64,000 bases of DNA from positions 62,001 to 126,000 of the forward strand of contig JAQUXP010000006.1 of assembly GCA_028692395.1 (NCBI GenBank). The letters run 5' to 3'. Shown here piece after piece: positions 26,738 to 36,381 of this stretch. Position numbers and translations under genes: made by a program. The DNA is from Lachnospiraceae bacterium. GTDB lineage: Bacteria; Bacillota; Clostridia; Lachnospirales; Lachnospiraceae. Each line of letters opens with the position of its first letter. The stretch's first letter is position 1. Under the pieces are notes generated by a model that saw only the letters and a program-made list of their open reading frames with translations, did not search any database and was not told the origin of the DNA.

Positions 26738-27901
26738 TTATACAAACAGCTGCATCAACCGGGCCACCAGCAATCCGCCTCCTGTGCCGATGACATATCC
26801 CATCAGGGCCATCAGTACTCCAACCGGTACCAGTGCCGGGCTGTAGGAGCCTGCCAGGATAGGTGCAGATGCGGTTCCACCAATATTAGCGAGAGAAGCA
26901 ACACCGCAGGTGAACATATCCAGCTTGAATATTTTGGCGAAAATCAGTAATAAAACTGCATGGATAGCCAGAATCATAAATCCTGCCAGAATCCAGATCG
27001 GAGCATCTGCCAGCTCCAGCAGGCTTGCTCTTGAAGCAAGAAGTGCGATAACCGCATATAAAAAGATATTGGAAAGCTCTGTAGAACCGGCAATTTTTCC
27101 AATAGGAGTAACCGCACAGACCAGACCTACGATTGTTACAACCAGTACGGTCCAGGTGGAGTTATCCAGGAAGGTAAATGTTGTTCCGATAGCAGCTCCT
27201 GCATTCTGACTCAGAGCAGATACTAAAAGTCCGATACCCAACAGTACGAAAAGACTGGCAAAAGTCATAGGATTTTTCTCCAGATTATCTGCTTCCTCCA
27301 GACGGCTGCACACCTCATCCAGTGCCCTGGTATTGGATTTTGTCCATTTATTGAACTTTGGAGCAAAGTTGATAGCCCAAAGAAGGAACATAACCCAGAT
27401 AGAATAATCAATAGAGTCAATTACCAGCGCATATGCCATATCACCCTCACCGATATTCAGTGCCGCCTGAATGGCGATCATATTACCCGATCCACCCATC
27501 CAGCTGCCGCAAAGGGCAGAAAGCGCACGCCATGAATCTGTACCTAAAGCAGAACTCATAATTGCAAATGTAGCTACAAAACCAATTGCGATTGATACAC
27601 TGGCTGCGAAGAATCCGCCCAGCATACGAGGTCCCAGCTTCATAATCTTTCGAATATCACAGCGAAGCAGCATCAGGAAAATCATCGTATACAAGATATT
27701 ATTCTTCAGCGCACTGTAAGTTGCCTTGGTTGCCTCCAGATCCCAAACCTTCAGGGAACAGAATACCATAGCAAGCAGGTACAGCAGTACTACCGGCGGA
27801 ACATACTTGAAAAATTTCCACTTGGTCTTTTTATCCAGTCCAATCAGCAGCGCCGCCAGTGCAATCAACACTGCAACATAAGTAAATCCATTTGTAATCA
27901 T
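26738..27901 (-). CDS. DUF819 family membrane transporter
   Basis: 387 residues, almost entirely hydrophobic, with 10-12 predicted TM helices and a cytosolic loop near residues 185-215. Conserved features include the glycine-rich GSWMGGSGNMIA and LANIGGTASAPILAGSY segments typical of DUF819 (YjcL). It follows the dipeptide epimerase by 37 bp and precedes a terminator. Its place beside epimerase and PepD suggests import of dipeptides or amino acids; this is an inference. Confidence 0.88.
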   Translation of the reverse strand: MITNGFTYVAVLIALAALLIGLDKKTKWKFFKYVPPVVLLYLLAMVFCSLKVWDLEATKATYSALKNNILYTMIFLMLLRCDIRKIMKLGPRMLGGFFAASVSIAIGFVATFAIMSSALGTDSWRALSALCGSWMGGSGNMIAIQAALNIGEGDMAYALVIDSIDYSIWVMFLLWAINFAPKFNKWTKSNTRALDEVCSRLEEADNLEKNPMTFASLFVLLGIGLLVSALSQNAGAAIGTTFTFLDNSTWTVLVVTIVGLVCAVTPIGKIAGSTELSNIFLYAVIALLASRASLLELADAPIWILAGFMILAIHAVLLLIFAKIFKLDMFTCGVASLANIGGTASAPILAGSYSPALVPVGVLMALMGYVIGTGGGLLVARLMQLFV

Positions 27902-27938
27902 AAAATATCCCCCATTTTTCTTCAGTTTCTATTTCTTC

Positions 27939-29030
27939 TTAATCCAGATACTGGATCCCTTCGATTCCCTGAATTCCCAGTCCCCATCCATCGGAAACTG
28001 TGATCAGTTTTTCATCAAACACGGCACCACCAAGTACCGGATCCTCACTGCAAAGCACCGGTCCATCCAGATCAATCTTCGTGATTACCTGTTTTGCACA
28101 GGCCAGATGAACTGCCGCATTAACGCTGACCTTTGCCTCCAGCATACAGCCAATCATGCACTCGACACCATAAACCTCTGCCGCCGAAGCAATCTTCAGT
28201 GCATTATAGATACCACCGCACTTCATCAGCTTGATATTGACCAGATCCGCCGCCCGCATCTGCATGATCTTTACTGCATCCTCCGGCGAGAATACGCTTT
28301 CATCTGCCAGCACCGGGATCACGGCGTGATCTGTTACATACTTCAGTCCCTCAAAATCATGCCCTGCTACCGGCTGTTCCACGAATTCGATGTTAAGACC
28401 CTTGTCCTGCATCTGGTTCAAAAGTCGAACCGCCTCCTTGGGCTTCCATGCCTGATTTGCATCGATCCGAAGGTCCACCTCGTATCCTATGGCCTCACGG
28501 ATTGCAGTCAATCTGGCAACATCCAGTGATGGATCAGCGCCTACCTTGACCTTCAGACAATCGTAGCCTCGTTCTATGGCATTAACAGCATCTCTGGCCA
28601 TCTCCTCCGGTGCATTGACACTGATGGTAATGTCAGTGACGATCTGCTTCCTGCTTCCTCCCAGCAGCTTATACACCGGGATTTGATGCAGCTGTCCGTA
28701 TAAATCCCAAAGTGCCATGTCCATAGCCGCTTTTGCACTGGTGTTCTTCACAATACACCGGTTCAGGGAAAGCATCAGATTTTCAAAATCATCAACTTCT
28801 TTTCCCACAACTGTTTTGATGATATGGTCACGCATGGCACCTATGATAGAACCTGTTGTGTCTCCTGTTATTACTCCTGTTGGCGGTGCTTCTCCATAAC
28901 CTACATTTCCAGTATCCGTATGTACTTCTACGATAATATCCCGGACACTGTCTACGGAGCGCAGTGCAGTCTTAAATGGAACACGCAGCGGAACTGCAAG
29001 GATACCCAGCTTTACATCTGTAATCTTCAT
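27939..29030 (-). CDS. Dipeptide epimerase (L-Ala-D/L-Glu epimerase type)
   Basis: Enolase-superfamily enzyme of 363 residues. The two catalytic lysines are in the KVKVG motif (DCLKVKVGADPS) and in VNIKLMKCGG, and metal ligands are in DLRIDANQAW, EFVEQPV and LADESVF. This combination is diagnostic of muconate-lactonising-like dipeptide epimerases such as YkfB/YcjG, which act on murein-derived L-Ala-D-Glu. Strong AAGGAGGG site. Clustered with a transporter and a dipeptidase, it points to murein- or diet-derived dipeptide use. Confidence 0.9.
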   Translation of the reverse strand: MKITDVKLGILAVPLRVPFKTALRSVDSVRDIIVEVHTDTGNVGYGEAPPTGVITGDTTGSIIGAMRDHIIKTVVGKEVDDFENLMLSLNRCIVKNTSAKAAMDMALWDLYGQLHQIPVYKLLGGSRKQIVTDITISVNAPEEMARDAVNAIERGYDCLKVKVGADPSLDVARLTAIREAIGYEVDLRIDANQAWKPKEAVRLLNQMQDKGLNIEFVEQPVAGHDFEGLKYVTDHAVIPVLADESVFSPEDAVKIMQMRAADLVNIKLMKCGGIYNALKIASAAEVYGVECMIGCMLEAKVSVNAAVHLACAKQVITKIDLDGPVLCSEDPVLGGAVFDEKLITVSDGWGLGIQGIEGIQYLD

Positions 29031-29052
29031 ACGATACCCTCCTTTCTCTCAT

Positions 29053-30543
29053 TCATTTTGTTGATTTATCCTGTAAAATTTCCAAAAGAAATTCCCAGAC
29101 ACGTTTGACGGATTCTATATCCAGTGTTTCTTCCGTTGTATGAATATGCTTCATATCCGGTCCTATGGAGATACAATCCAGATCTGCAAGCTGTTCTGAT
29201 AGATAACCACATTCCAGACCTGCATGTATTACCTGAATATCCATATCCTTTTTATATTTTTGAGCATAAAGTCTCATCACATATTCTCTAAAAGGTGAAT
29301 CAGCTTTGTATTCCCAGGGTGGGTAATCCCCTTCCGTGGTCACCGTTCCGCCAAGGAAGCGGACGTAGGCCTCCATCCGCTGCTGCAGATAGGTTTTAGC
29401 CGATTTCACCGAGCTTCTTATGGCATAGCGAACCAGAAAGCTTTCCTGCTCCAGCCGCATAATCCCACAGTTCAGGGAGGTCTCCACTGTACCGGGAATA
29501 CTGCTGCTCATCGCCTGCACACCATTTGGATTCATCATAAGACACAACAGAAGTTTTTGAAATGTTTCTTCTGTCAGAACACCATGTTCCAGGGCACTTT
29601 GCCACGTATCGTCTTCTTCGTCAATTTTTTCCAGACAAAGGCATACTCCATCATCTTTTCCCGCCAGCTCAGTGTGCAATTCTTCCTCCAGCTTTTTCAC
29701 GCAATTATAAATTGTTTCAGCAGAAGCACTGCTGGCAAACACTGCCCAGGCAGTCTCCGGAATTGCATTATCTTTCTCGCCGCCATACAGGGCTGAAAGT
29801 TCTATGGAAACCTCTGTTTTTAATGACCAAAGTACCCTTGCCATGAGAAGATTGGCATTTCCCTTCTCTTTGTGAATCTCCATACCGGAATGTCCGCCGG
29901 ACAATCCTGCCACTGTCACCTTGTAAACAGGTGTCTTCAAAGCCCTCCGTTCTATGGGAATCCGACATACATTTTTAATTCCCCCGGCGCAGCCCGCAAT
30001 CAGAACTCCCTCATCTTCGGTGTCCAGATTGATCAGCCTTTGGGACTGCAGGGAGGATACATCCATCAGACTGATCCCCTTTAGTCCGATTTCTTCATCG
30101 GTAGTGAAAACCAGCTCCAGTGCAGGATGGGGAATAGAGGCATCGCACATAATGGTCAACATATAGGCCACCGCAATACCGTCATCTCCTCCCAGAGAAG
30201 TTCCCTTTGCACTGATGATATGATCCTTAACCTCAAGTTCCAGGGAATCTGTATCCAGATTCAGAGGGCAGTCCTTCGTCTTCACCGCCACCATATCCAT
30301 ATGACCCTGAATCATATAACTTTCCAGCGCTTCATAGCCCTTTGACGCTGGTATCCGTACAATCACATTATAGAATTCATCCTGTTCCCAGGAAAGCTTC
30401 TGCTCTTTTGCAAGTCGGACAATCCAGTTACTGATCTGTGCCGTATTGCCGGATCCATGGGGAATGCTGCAGATCTGTTCAAAATACGTCAAAACCTGCT
30501 GTGGCTCATATCCCTGTAAAACCCCTGTTTTCCTTTCCTCCAT
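29053..30543 (-). CDS. pepD: Aminoacyl-histidine dipeptidase (PepD)
   Basis: M20-family zinc aminopeptidase, 496 residues, cleaving broad Xaa-His and other dipeptides. Metal and catalytic residues are visible in YMIQGHMDMVAVK, LGGDDGIAVAYML, FTTDEEIGLKG (catalytic Glu), LINLDTEDEGVLIAGCAGG and the C-terminal IHAGLECGYLSEQL. The PepD-specific inserted lid domain (about residues 200-380) is present. It starts one base after the AGE epimerase stop and runs 22 bp into the epimerase gene, so all are one transcript. Confidence 0.93.
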   Translation of the reverse strand: MEERKTGVLQGYEPQQVLTYFEQICSIPHGSGNTAQISNWIVRLAKEQKLSWEQDEFYNVIVRIPASKGYEALESYMIQGHMDMVAVKTKDCPLNLDTDSLELEVKDHIISAKGTSLGGDDGIAVAYMLTIMCDASIPHPALELVFTTDEEIGLKGISLMDVSSLQSQRLINLDTEDEGVLIAGCAGGIKNVCRIPIERRALKTPVYKVTVAGLSGGHSGMEIHKEKGNANLLMARVLWSLKTEVSIELSALYGGEKDNAIPETAWAVFASSASAETIYNCVKKLEEELHTELAGKDDGVCLCLEKIDEEDDTWQSALEHGVLTEETFQKLLLCLMMNPNGVQAMSSSIPGTVETSLNCGIMRLEQESFLVRYAIRSSVKSAKTYLQQRMEAYVRFLGGTVTTEGDYPPWEYKADSPFREYVMRLYAQKYKKDMDIQVIHAGLECGYLSEQLADLDCISIGPDMKHIHTTEETLDIESVKRVWEFLLEILQDKSTK

Positions 30544-30544
30544 C

Positions 30545-31801
30545 CTATCGCCCCTGTCCTGTAGTATTGTTTTTTACAGATACTGCTATGGAAAGCTCTG
30601 GTGCATAGTAGGGAATCAGCGTTGCCTGCAGTGCATGGTACAGATCAGATTTACCCGGCCATACGGTTCCGATCACCTGATTGTTCCGATCCAGCTGATG
30701 GAACCAGGAACCATTCACATGGTCCAAAACTTTATTATCCAGATACTGCATAAACTTTGCATAATCCTCTGCGTAATCCGTCTTTCCTGTTACATGATAC
30801 AGTACCGATGAGGTATTAATCGCCTCTGCCAGCGTCCAGTGCATTCTGTCATGTACCACCGGTTTTCCTTCCCAGTCAGTGGTATAGGCGATACCCGGAG
30901 CACCGTCTGCATTCCAGGCATCTTTTATGGCACGCTGATACAGATTTTCTGCTGCATTCAGATATCTTTCTGCTCCCTGTGTATCTTCTTTATAAGTAGA
31001 TAATGTCCACTGCGTAATCAGTCTTGCCCATTCTATCCCATGGCCCGGAGTTGCACCATAAGGTTTGAAGGGATCATCCGGGTGGTCTTTGTTGCACTCC
31101 AGATCTGCGATCCACTCCTTCGTAAAATGCTCCGGAATTCTCCAGTTATTCTCAGCGGCCCATCCCAGCACATGATCTATGATGCGTCCCGCTCTGATAC
31201 GGTATTTTTCATCCCCTGTCACATCTGCTGCCGCCAGAAATGCTTCCACAGTATGCATGTTGGCATTCAGTCCCCGATAATCATCCAGCACAGAAAATTC
31301 CGTGTTCCAGGTATCACAGGAAAGTCCTTCCTCTTCATTCCAAAAACGAAGATCATATAACGCCAGTGCCTCCTTCAGAAGCTCTTCGGCACCTGGTCTT
31401 CCAGCCAAAACTCCGGAAGATGCTGCAAGTATCACAAATGCATGGGCATAACACTGCTTCGTGGGCAGTATCTCCCCCTTCTCAGTAAGCCCTGCATACC
31501 ATCCGCCGTTTTTTATATCATGCAGTTCACCCCTTAATCCCTTAAGAGCTGCATCCACCAGTTCCTCGCTTTCTTCATGTCCCAGAAAGATACCAAGACT
31601 GTATACATGCGCCATACGGGATGTAATCCAGGTCTCACGATTTCTCTCTTTCCAGGGTGTTCCATCATCCCCCAGATAATAAGAACCACCACCTGGTGAC
31701 GGGAATCTATGACCAAAAGAAAGAAGATTCTCTCTTATTTCCTTCAAAAAGCTTTTGTTTTCTTCCGTATCAAGCTGATACTTTTTTGCTGTTTCACCCA
31801 T
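30545..31801 (-). CDS. AGE-family epimerase/isomerase (YihS-like)
   Basis: 418-residue (alpha/alpha)6-barrel protein of the N-acylglucosamine 2-epimerase family. Typical residues are in ETWITSRMAHVYSLG, NANMHTVEAFLAAADVTGD, PGHGIEWARL (catalytic His) and DLYHALQATL. Members interconvert mannose, fructose or glucose, or isomerise sulfoquinovose. The ATG at 31801 is preferred: GGAGG lies 10 nt upstream, and an ATG at 31819 would contain that ribosome site. Although joined to pepD, its function fits the glycosidase genes upstream. Confidence 0.87.
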   Translation of the reverse strand: MGETAKKYQLDTEENKSFLKEIRENLLSFGHRFPSPGGGSYYLGDDGTPWKERNRETWITSRMAHVYSLGIFLGHEESEELVDAALKGLRGELHDIKNGGWYAGLTEKGEILPTKQCYAHAFVILAASSGVLAGRPGAEELLKEALALYDLRFWNEEEGLSCDTWNTEFSVLDDYRGLNANMHTVEAFLAAADVTGDEKYRIRAGRIIDHVLGWAAENNWRIPEHFTKEWIADLECNKDHPDDPFKPYGATPGHGIEWARLITQWTLSTYKEDTQGAERYLNAAENLYQRAIKDAWNADGAPGIAYTTDWEGKPVVHDRMHWTLAEAINTSSVLYHVTGKTDYAEDYAKFMQYLDNKVLDHVNGSWFHQLDRNNQVIGTVWPGKSDLYHALQATLIPYYAPELSIAVSVKNNTTGQGR

Positions 31802-31875
31802 TTTATAATTTCCTCCCATATCGTGTGCTGTGTGGTCGAAAGACCTGTGGCACTCTACATTATTTTACACTGATT

Positions 31876-31988
31876 TAGTATATCATGATCACTAAGCTCG
31901 AAGATACCTCGCTAAGTGTTCAGATATGCATTCTCACTAAGTTCAATCTGCGCTCCGCTTGATTTCTCTAAGTGTTCATAGTATATCA
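31876..31988. repeat. Two-unit repeat block flanked by 10-bp direct repeats
   Basis: Units 31889-31921 and 31934-31977 both begin CACTAAG and end CTAAGTGTTCA, with different middles (the second folds TCAA..GCG/CGC..TTGA). The block is bracketed by identical AGTATATCAT copies at 31876-31885 and 31979-31988. This looks like a tiny insertion with target duplication, or a regulatory array. Confidence 0.5.
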
Positions 31989-32008
31989 TAAAAGCCCCCG
32001 TCCCTCAA

Positions 32009-34642
32009 TCAGATTTTCATCTGTAGTCTATAGGTTCCGCTATTCAGTCGAACCCTGCCATCTAATACCTTTTTATCTTCCAGTTCGTATCCTTCAGGTA
32101 TCACAAACTCTGCTTCGCAGTCAAAGGGAATCTCAACTTCACAGATCAGCTGATCCCCATCAAGGCTCCAGCCGCTTCGGTACAGACCGGAGGCAGATCT
32201 GTATTCCGCCCGGACCCATCCCAGCCTGCCATCCGGTTTGGGCGCCAGAATTATCTTTTTAAATCCTGGTCCCTCCTCCGTAGGGATAATTCCACAGACA
32301 TCACGGTAGATCCACTCACAGATGGAACCATAGGCATAATGATTCAGGCTGTTCATGCCGGTATCGCTGATACTTCCATCCCACAGCAGAGAATTCCAGC
32401 GCTCCCAGATGGTGGTGGCTCCCAGATTCACTTCATACAGCCAGCTGGGATAATCCTCCTGGAAAAGAAGGGTGTAAGCTTCCCTGTTAAGTCCTGCCCT
32501 GGACAGACATTTGTTAAGATAAGCTGTCCCCACGAATCCTGTGGTAAGATGCATGTTACTACTTTCAAGCATGCTCAGCAGCTGTTCTGTAAGCTCTGGC
32601 CGATCCTTCTCTGGAGCAAGATCAAAGTAAAGTGCAAGAACCAGGGCGGTCTGAGTCTTCAGCTTCCCTGCTCCAGCCTCTCCCATATAGTTCTTTTGAA
32701 TGGCAGCTTTTACCTCTTCCTTTATTTTATGATAATACGCCGCATCCTCTGGCTTATCAAGCACGGCAGCTGCTTTTGCCGTCATGGATGCTGAATAATA
32801 ATAGTACACAGACGCCACATAGTAAGGATCCGTACTGCCAAAACAACTTTGAGCATCCGGATTATCCAGCGCCAGCCAATCTGCAAAATGAAATCCTGCC
32901 TGCCAAAGTCTCCTGCCCTGACAGTAATTCTCATCTATATACAGGATATAATCCGTCCACAGCTTCATATTCCCATAGGTTTCTGCCAAAAGCTTTTTAT
33001 CCCCATAGAACTGATACAGCGTCCAGGGGATCACCGTGGCTGCATCTCCCCAGGCACAGGATCCAGATTCACCCCACCGGGTGTCTGATGGATCCGGAGC
33101 ATGCTCACCCATCTTTTCTCTGACCACAGACAGAAGATCAGGAACTACATAAGGGACTGCTCCATGATTGATCTGCTGTTCCAGCAGACAATCCCGCAGA
33201 TATTTTCTATAAAATGCTGCAGTATCCATGTGATAGCATGCAGTGGCGCAGAAAACCTGAGCATCCCCTGTCCACCCCAGACGCTCATCCCGCTGGGGAC
33301 AGTCTGTGGGTACATCCAGAAAGTTTCCTTTCTGCCCCCATTTTGTATTCTCAATCAGGCGATTCAGCTTTGCATTCGATGTCTCAATCCTTCCGGTCTG
33401 TTCCAGATCCGAATACGCTGCACATGCTTCAAAGTGAAATCTCGCAAGATTCTCTTCCGTCAGTGAAATCCCTTCCACCTTTACATAGCGAAATCCAAAG
33501 AATGTAAAATGTGGACGCACGTGGGCACTTTGTTCTCCCGACACATATGTATATTCCGCTTTGGCAGTTCTTAAGTTCTCCCTGTAAAAATTTCCCTCTT
33601 GGAGAATCTCACCATAAGCCAGATGTATCCTGGTGCCTTTGGAACCATCGTAGTCGAATTCTACCCACCCGGTAATCTCCTGTCCAAAATCCAGCACCTG
33701 TTCTCCCGCCGGTGTGTGAATCAGTCGGACAGGACAAAACCGTTCATGGATGGTAAGGGGCGGGCTCATGCGACACGTAACCTTTCCCTGAGGTGGTTTC
33801 ACCGACAGCACGGGATATTCCTCCCTGTCAGATAAAAGACGTCCGTCATAGACTTCTCCATCATAGATATTGCTGAATACTACCGGGGCTTTTTTACATC
33901 TCCAGTCCGTATCTGTCTGTATGCTCTGCCATGTTTCATCCTCATAGCAGATCAAAAGCTGGGCGCTCAACTGAAAATTCTCTCCATAGATGTTTTCATT
34001 CGCTGCACCGTTCAGATAACAAAACCTTCCCTTATACCATCCGTTTCCCAACATGATGGCGATATAATTCTCCCCGGCCCTCAGCTGTTCTGTGATATCC
34101 CAGGTCTGATACTGCACCCAGAACCGATAATCATTATAATAAGGTGCCAGATACTCTGTCCCCACCTTTTCTCCGTTCAGATACGCCTCATACAATCCAA
34201 GTCCCAGGATGTAAAGCCGGGCATTGCGAACGCTCTTTTGGGTATCCAGCTGAAAATCACGAAAAAATATGGGATGAATAGACTGATCGAAGGATGCTGT
34301 AATCCATGGAAGATCCCAGTTTTCCTCTTTTCGTCCACCCTCAAACCATGCAGGCTCACTGCTTCCAAAATCCCCATCCTCTGCCCAGGCCGACACTTGC
34401 CAGTAATAGCGTTTTCCCCCTTCAAACCTGTATTCCGGTGTAAATGCCAGTGTGGAGATGTCTTTCCTACAGCCACTGTCGTAGAGAACTTCCTCCATGT
34501 CTGCCGATGAAGCAACACGAATTTGTGCCTTGTCCAGGTGTTTTCCAGTACTTCGGGCTACCTGAAATGAAAAAACAGGATTCGTCAGATCATATCCCAG
34601 TGGATTCGTCAGATGATTTACTTTTAAATTTGTAATAATCAC
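32009..34642 (-). CDS. Alpha-L-rhamnosidase (GH78)
   Basis: 877-residue glycoside hydrolase that removes terminal alpha-L-rhamnose from plant glycosides or pectin side chains. N-terminal beta-sandwich domains (to about residue 380) are followed by the (alpha/alpha)6 barrel with the GH78 signature DVPTDCPQRDERLGWTGDAQ near residues 440-460, holding the catalytic acid region, and later ATTIWERWNS and NHYAYGSICEWIYRDV. No signal peptide, so it acts inside the cell on imported oligosaccharides. The start is GTG at 34642 with AAAGGAG 7 nt upstream. Confidence 0.95.
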   Translation of the reverse strand: MIITNLKVNHLTNPLGYDLTNPVFSFQVARSTGKHLDKAQIRVASSADMEEVLYDSGCRKDISTLAFTPEYRFEGGKRYYWQVSAWAEDGDFGSSEPAWFEGGRKEENWDLPWITASFDQSIHPIFFRDFQLDTQKSVRNARLYILGLGLYEAYLNGEKVGTEYLAPYYNDYRFWVQYQTWDITEQLRAGENYIAIMLGNGWYKGRFCYLNGAANENIYGENFQLSAQLLICYEDETWQSIQTDTDWRCKKAPVVFSNIYDGEVYDGRLLSDREEYPVLSVKPPQGKVTCRMSPPLTIHERFCPVRLIHTPAGEQVLDFGQEITGWVEFDYDGSKGTRIHLAYGEILQEGNFYRENLRTAKAEYTYVSGEQSAHVRPHFTFFGFRYVKVEGISLTEENLARFHFEACAAYSDLEQTGRIETSNAKLNRLIENTKWGQKGNFLDVPTDCPQRDERLGWTGDAQVFCATACYHMDTAAFYRKYLRDCLLEQQINHGAVPYVVPDLLSVVREKMGEHAPDPSDTRWGESGSCAWGDAATVIPWTLYQFYGDKKLLAETYGNMKLWTDYILYIDENYCQGRRLWQAGFHFADWLALDNPDAQSCFGSTDPYYVASVYYYYSASMTAKAAAVLDKPEDAAYYHKIKEEVKAAIQKNYMGEAGAGKLKTQTALVLALYFDLAPEKDRPELTEQLLSMLESSNMHLTTGFVGTAYLNKCLSRAGLNREAYTLLFQEDYPSWLYEVNLGATTIWERWNSLLWDGSISDTGMNSLNHYAYGSICEWIYRDVCGIIPTEEGPGFKKIILAPKPDGRLGWVRAEYRSASGLYRSGWSLDGDQLICEVEIPFDCEAEFVIPEGYELEDKKVLDGRVRLNSGTYRLQMKI

Positions 34643-35032
34643 AGCTGCACTCCTTTCTATGATATAGCATTTTTTTCTTATAGACTGATCATTACTTTAT
34701 TTTTTAAGAATGTCAAGTATTTTATCATTTATTCTAATATTCTTTTTAATATCATTTGAAATTTCAGCAAATCCAACAAAAAAAAGGACTGTTGCACTTC
34801 GGCGACTGGGAGCTCCTTATGGGGGCTGAACACATTTGCAGAAGTCCTAAGCATACGAAAAAGAATAGAATTTGCGTTGTAAGTATTCAACACACTGTTT
34901 GAGTGAAACGAGTTTGTGCTGCATACTTACGTTTTTAGCAAAATCTATTCTTTTTTGCATGCTCTTGGACTTTGAAACCGTGTTCAGCCCTCATAAGGAG
35001 ATCCCAGCCACCGAAGTGCGACAACCCTTCAT
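34643..35032. other. Gene-free interval filled by a long palindrome
   Basis: 390 bp without a plausible gene. The first 140 bp are AT-rich leader of the GH78 gene; the rest is the 242-bp palindrome listed separately. Confidence 0.7.
34786..35027. repeat. 242-bp near-complete palindrome (MITE-like)
   Basis: Arms read inward match along nearly their whole length: GTTGCACTTCGG.GACTGGGA with CCGAAGTGCGAC at the far end, CTCCTTATG.GGGCTGAACAC with GTGTTCAGCCCTCATAAGGAG, AAGTCC..AGCAT.C with GCATGCTCTTGGACTT, AAGAATAGA with TCTATTCTT, and GTAAGTAT with ATACTTAC, around a short central loop near TTTGAGTGAAACGAG. As RNA it would fold into one hairpin some 110 bp long. Its outer edge recurs at 23455-23470. 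Confidence 0.75.
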
Positions 35033-36343
35033 CTATCTGACAGATGTCAGACGGTACAATTTTGCATCATGTGAGAGAATCGTTGCAGTCAGTTTTTCCT
35101 GCACTGTATCTACCGTTCTTTGCTCCCACATATCATACACCTCAAAGCTGCCGGAAAGCCCCAGCTTGTCCAGATAGACTGCATAAGTATTTGTCCATCC
35201 TGCAGTATTGAAAATAGCTACATACGAATGCCCCTGCTCATCGTGTGCTGTCCAGACAATCAGATCATCTACACGAACCGCCTGATGTGCACCACGACTG
35301 TTTTTCAAAAGTCCCAGAACATCATCATTTTTCAAAAGTCCCAGTGACCACTCATCCAGATCCGTAAGCTCGCAGCCAAGCATCATCGGTGATCGAAAGA
35401 TAGACCACAGTGTAAACATCGTCCGCTGTTCTTCTTTTGTAAATCGTGTCAGGCGCTCTCCCAGTCCATGCTCACAGCCTTTGATGGACAAATGTCCGAT
35501 GGGAAGCATATCACAGTCCGGAAAACACCCCTCGGATACATAAGGACTCCAGTGATCACAGCGCATAAACATCTCCATAATTGCGCCCCACTCATCCCAG
35601 AAATCATTCGTAATTCGCCACATATTGGCATGTTCGCAAAGGTGTTCTGCTCTGTCAAGCATCGCAGGACCCGGTGAAAGGCTGAGCACAATTTCACGTC
35701 CTGAATGCTGGATCGCACGATGTAAAAGCTCAATCTCATCACCGCCATAAGCCAGCGCACTCTCGTCATTGATGCGTCCGTATTTGACACAGATATCATC
35801 TACCTTGATAAAATCCACACCCCAGGAAGCGTACAGTTCCATCAGCGAGTCATAATATTCCTGTGCCCCCGGCATGGTTGTATCCAGACCATACATGTCG
35901 GTATTCCACGCACAGATAGAGGCCGGATGTGTGATGGATCTTGCATGATATGTGGTTCCCTTAACCGGTGTATTCTTTGAAACTGCCTGGCGTGGGATAC
36001 CCCGCATAATGTGAATTCCAAACTTTAATCCCAATTCATGGATATAAGCGGCAATTTCTGTGAATCCTTTTCCGTCTGCTGCAGAAGGAAAACGATTTAC
36101 TGCCGGAATCAGGCGCCCATACTCGTCCATGCAGAGATCAGCAAACTTACTGTAGTGACTGGAATCCGCCATGGGCTCGTACCATTGAATATCACAGACA
36201 ATATATTCCCATCCATGTTTTTTTAAGTGCTTTGCCATATATTCTGCATTCTGACGCAGCTCCTTCTCGGTAACTGCCGCACCGTAGCAGTCCCAGCTGT
36301 TCCATCCCATGGGTGGATTCACCGCAAATTTATTTTTATTCAT
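35033..36343 (-). CDS. Alpha-galactosidase (GH27)
   Basis: 436-residue clan D glycosidase cleaving terminal alpha-galactose. The family start NPPMGWNSWDCYGAAV, the nucleophile region DFIKVDDICVKYG and the acid/base region MWRITNDFWDEW are all present, followed by a C-terminal beta domain (VDDLIVWTAHDEQGHSYVAI). No signal peptide; cytosolic. Lies 38 bp behind GH36 in the same transcript, with the long palindrome directly after its stop. Confidence 0.92.
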   Translation of the reverse strand: MNKNKFAVNPPMGWNSWDCYGAAVTEKELRQNAEYMAKHLKKHGWEYIVCDIQWYEPMADSSHYSKFADLCMDEYGRLIPAVNRFPSAADGKGFTEIAAYIHELGLKFGIHIMRGIPRQAVSKNTPVKGTTYHARSITHPASICAWNTDMYGLDTTMPGAQEYYDSLMELYASWGVDFIKVDDICVKYGRINDESALAYGGDEIELLHRAIQHSGREIVLSLSPGPAMLDRAEHLCEHANMWRITNDFWDEWGAIMEMFMRCDHWSPYVSEGCFPDCDMLPIGHLSIKGCEHGLGERLTRFTKEEQRTMFTLWSIFRSPMMLGCELTDLDEWSLGLLKNDDVLGLLKNSRGAHQAVRVDDLIVWTAHDEQGHSYVAIFNTAGWTNTYAVYLDKLGLSGSFEVYDMWEQRTVDTVQEKLTATILSHDAKLYRLTSVR

Positions 36344-36381
36344 ATTACTTATCCTCTTCTTTCATCATCATGTCCAACTGC

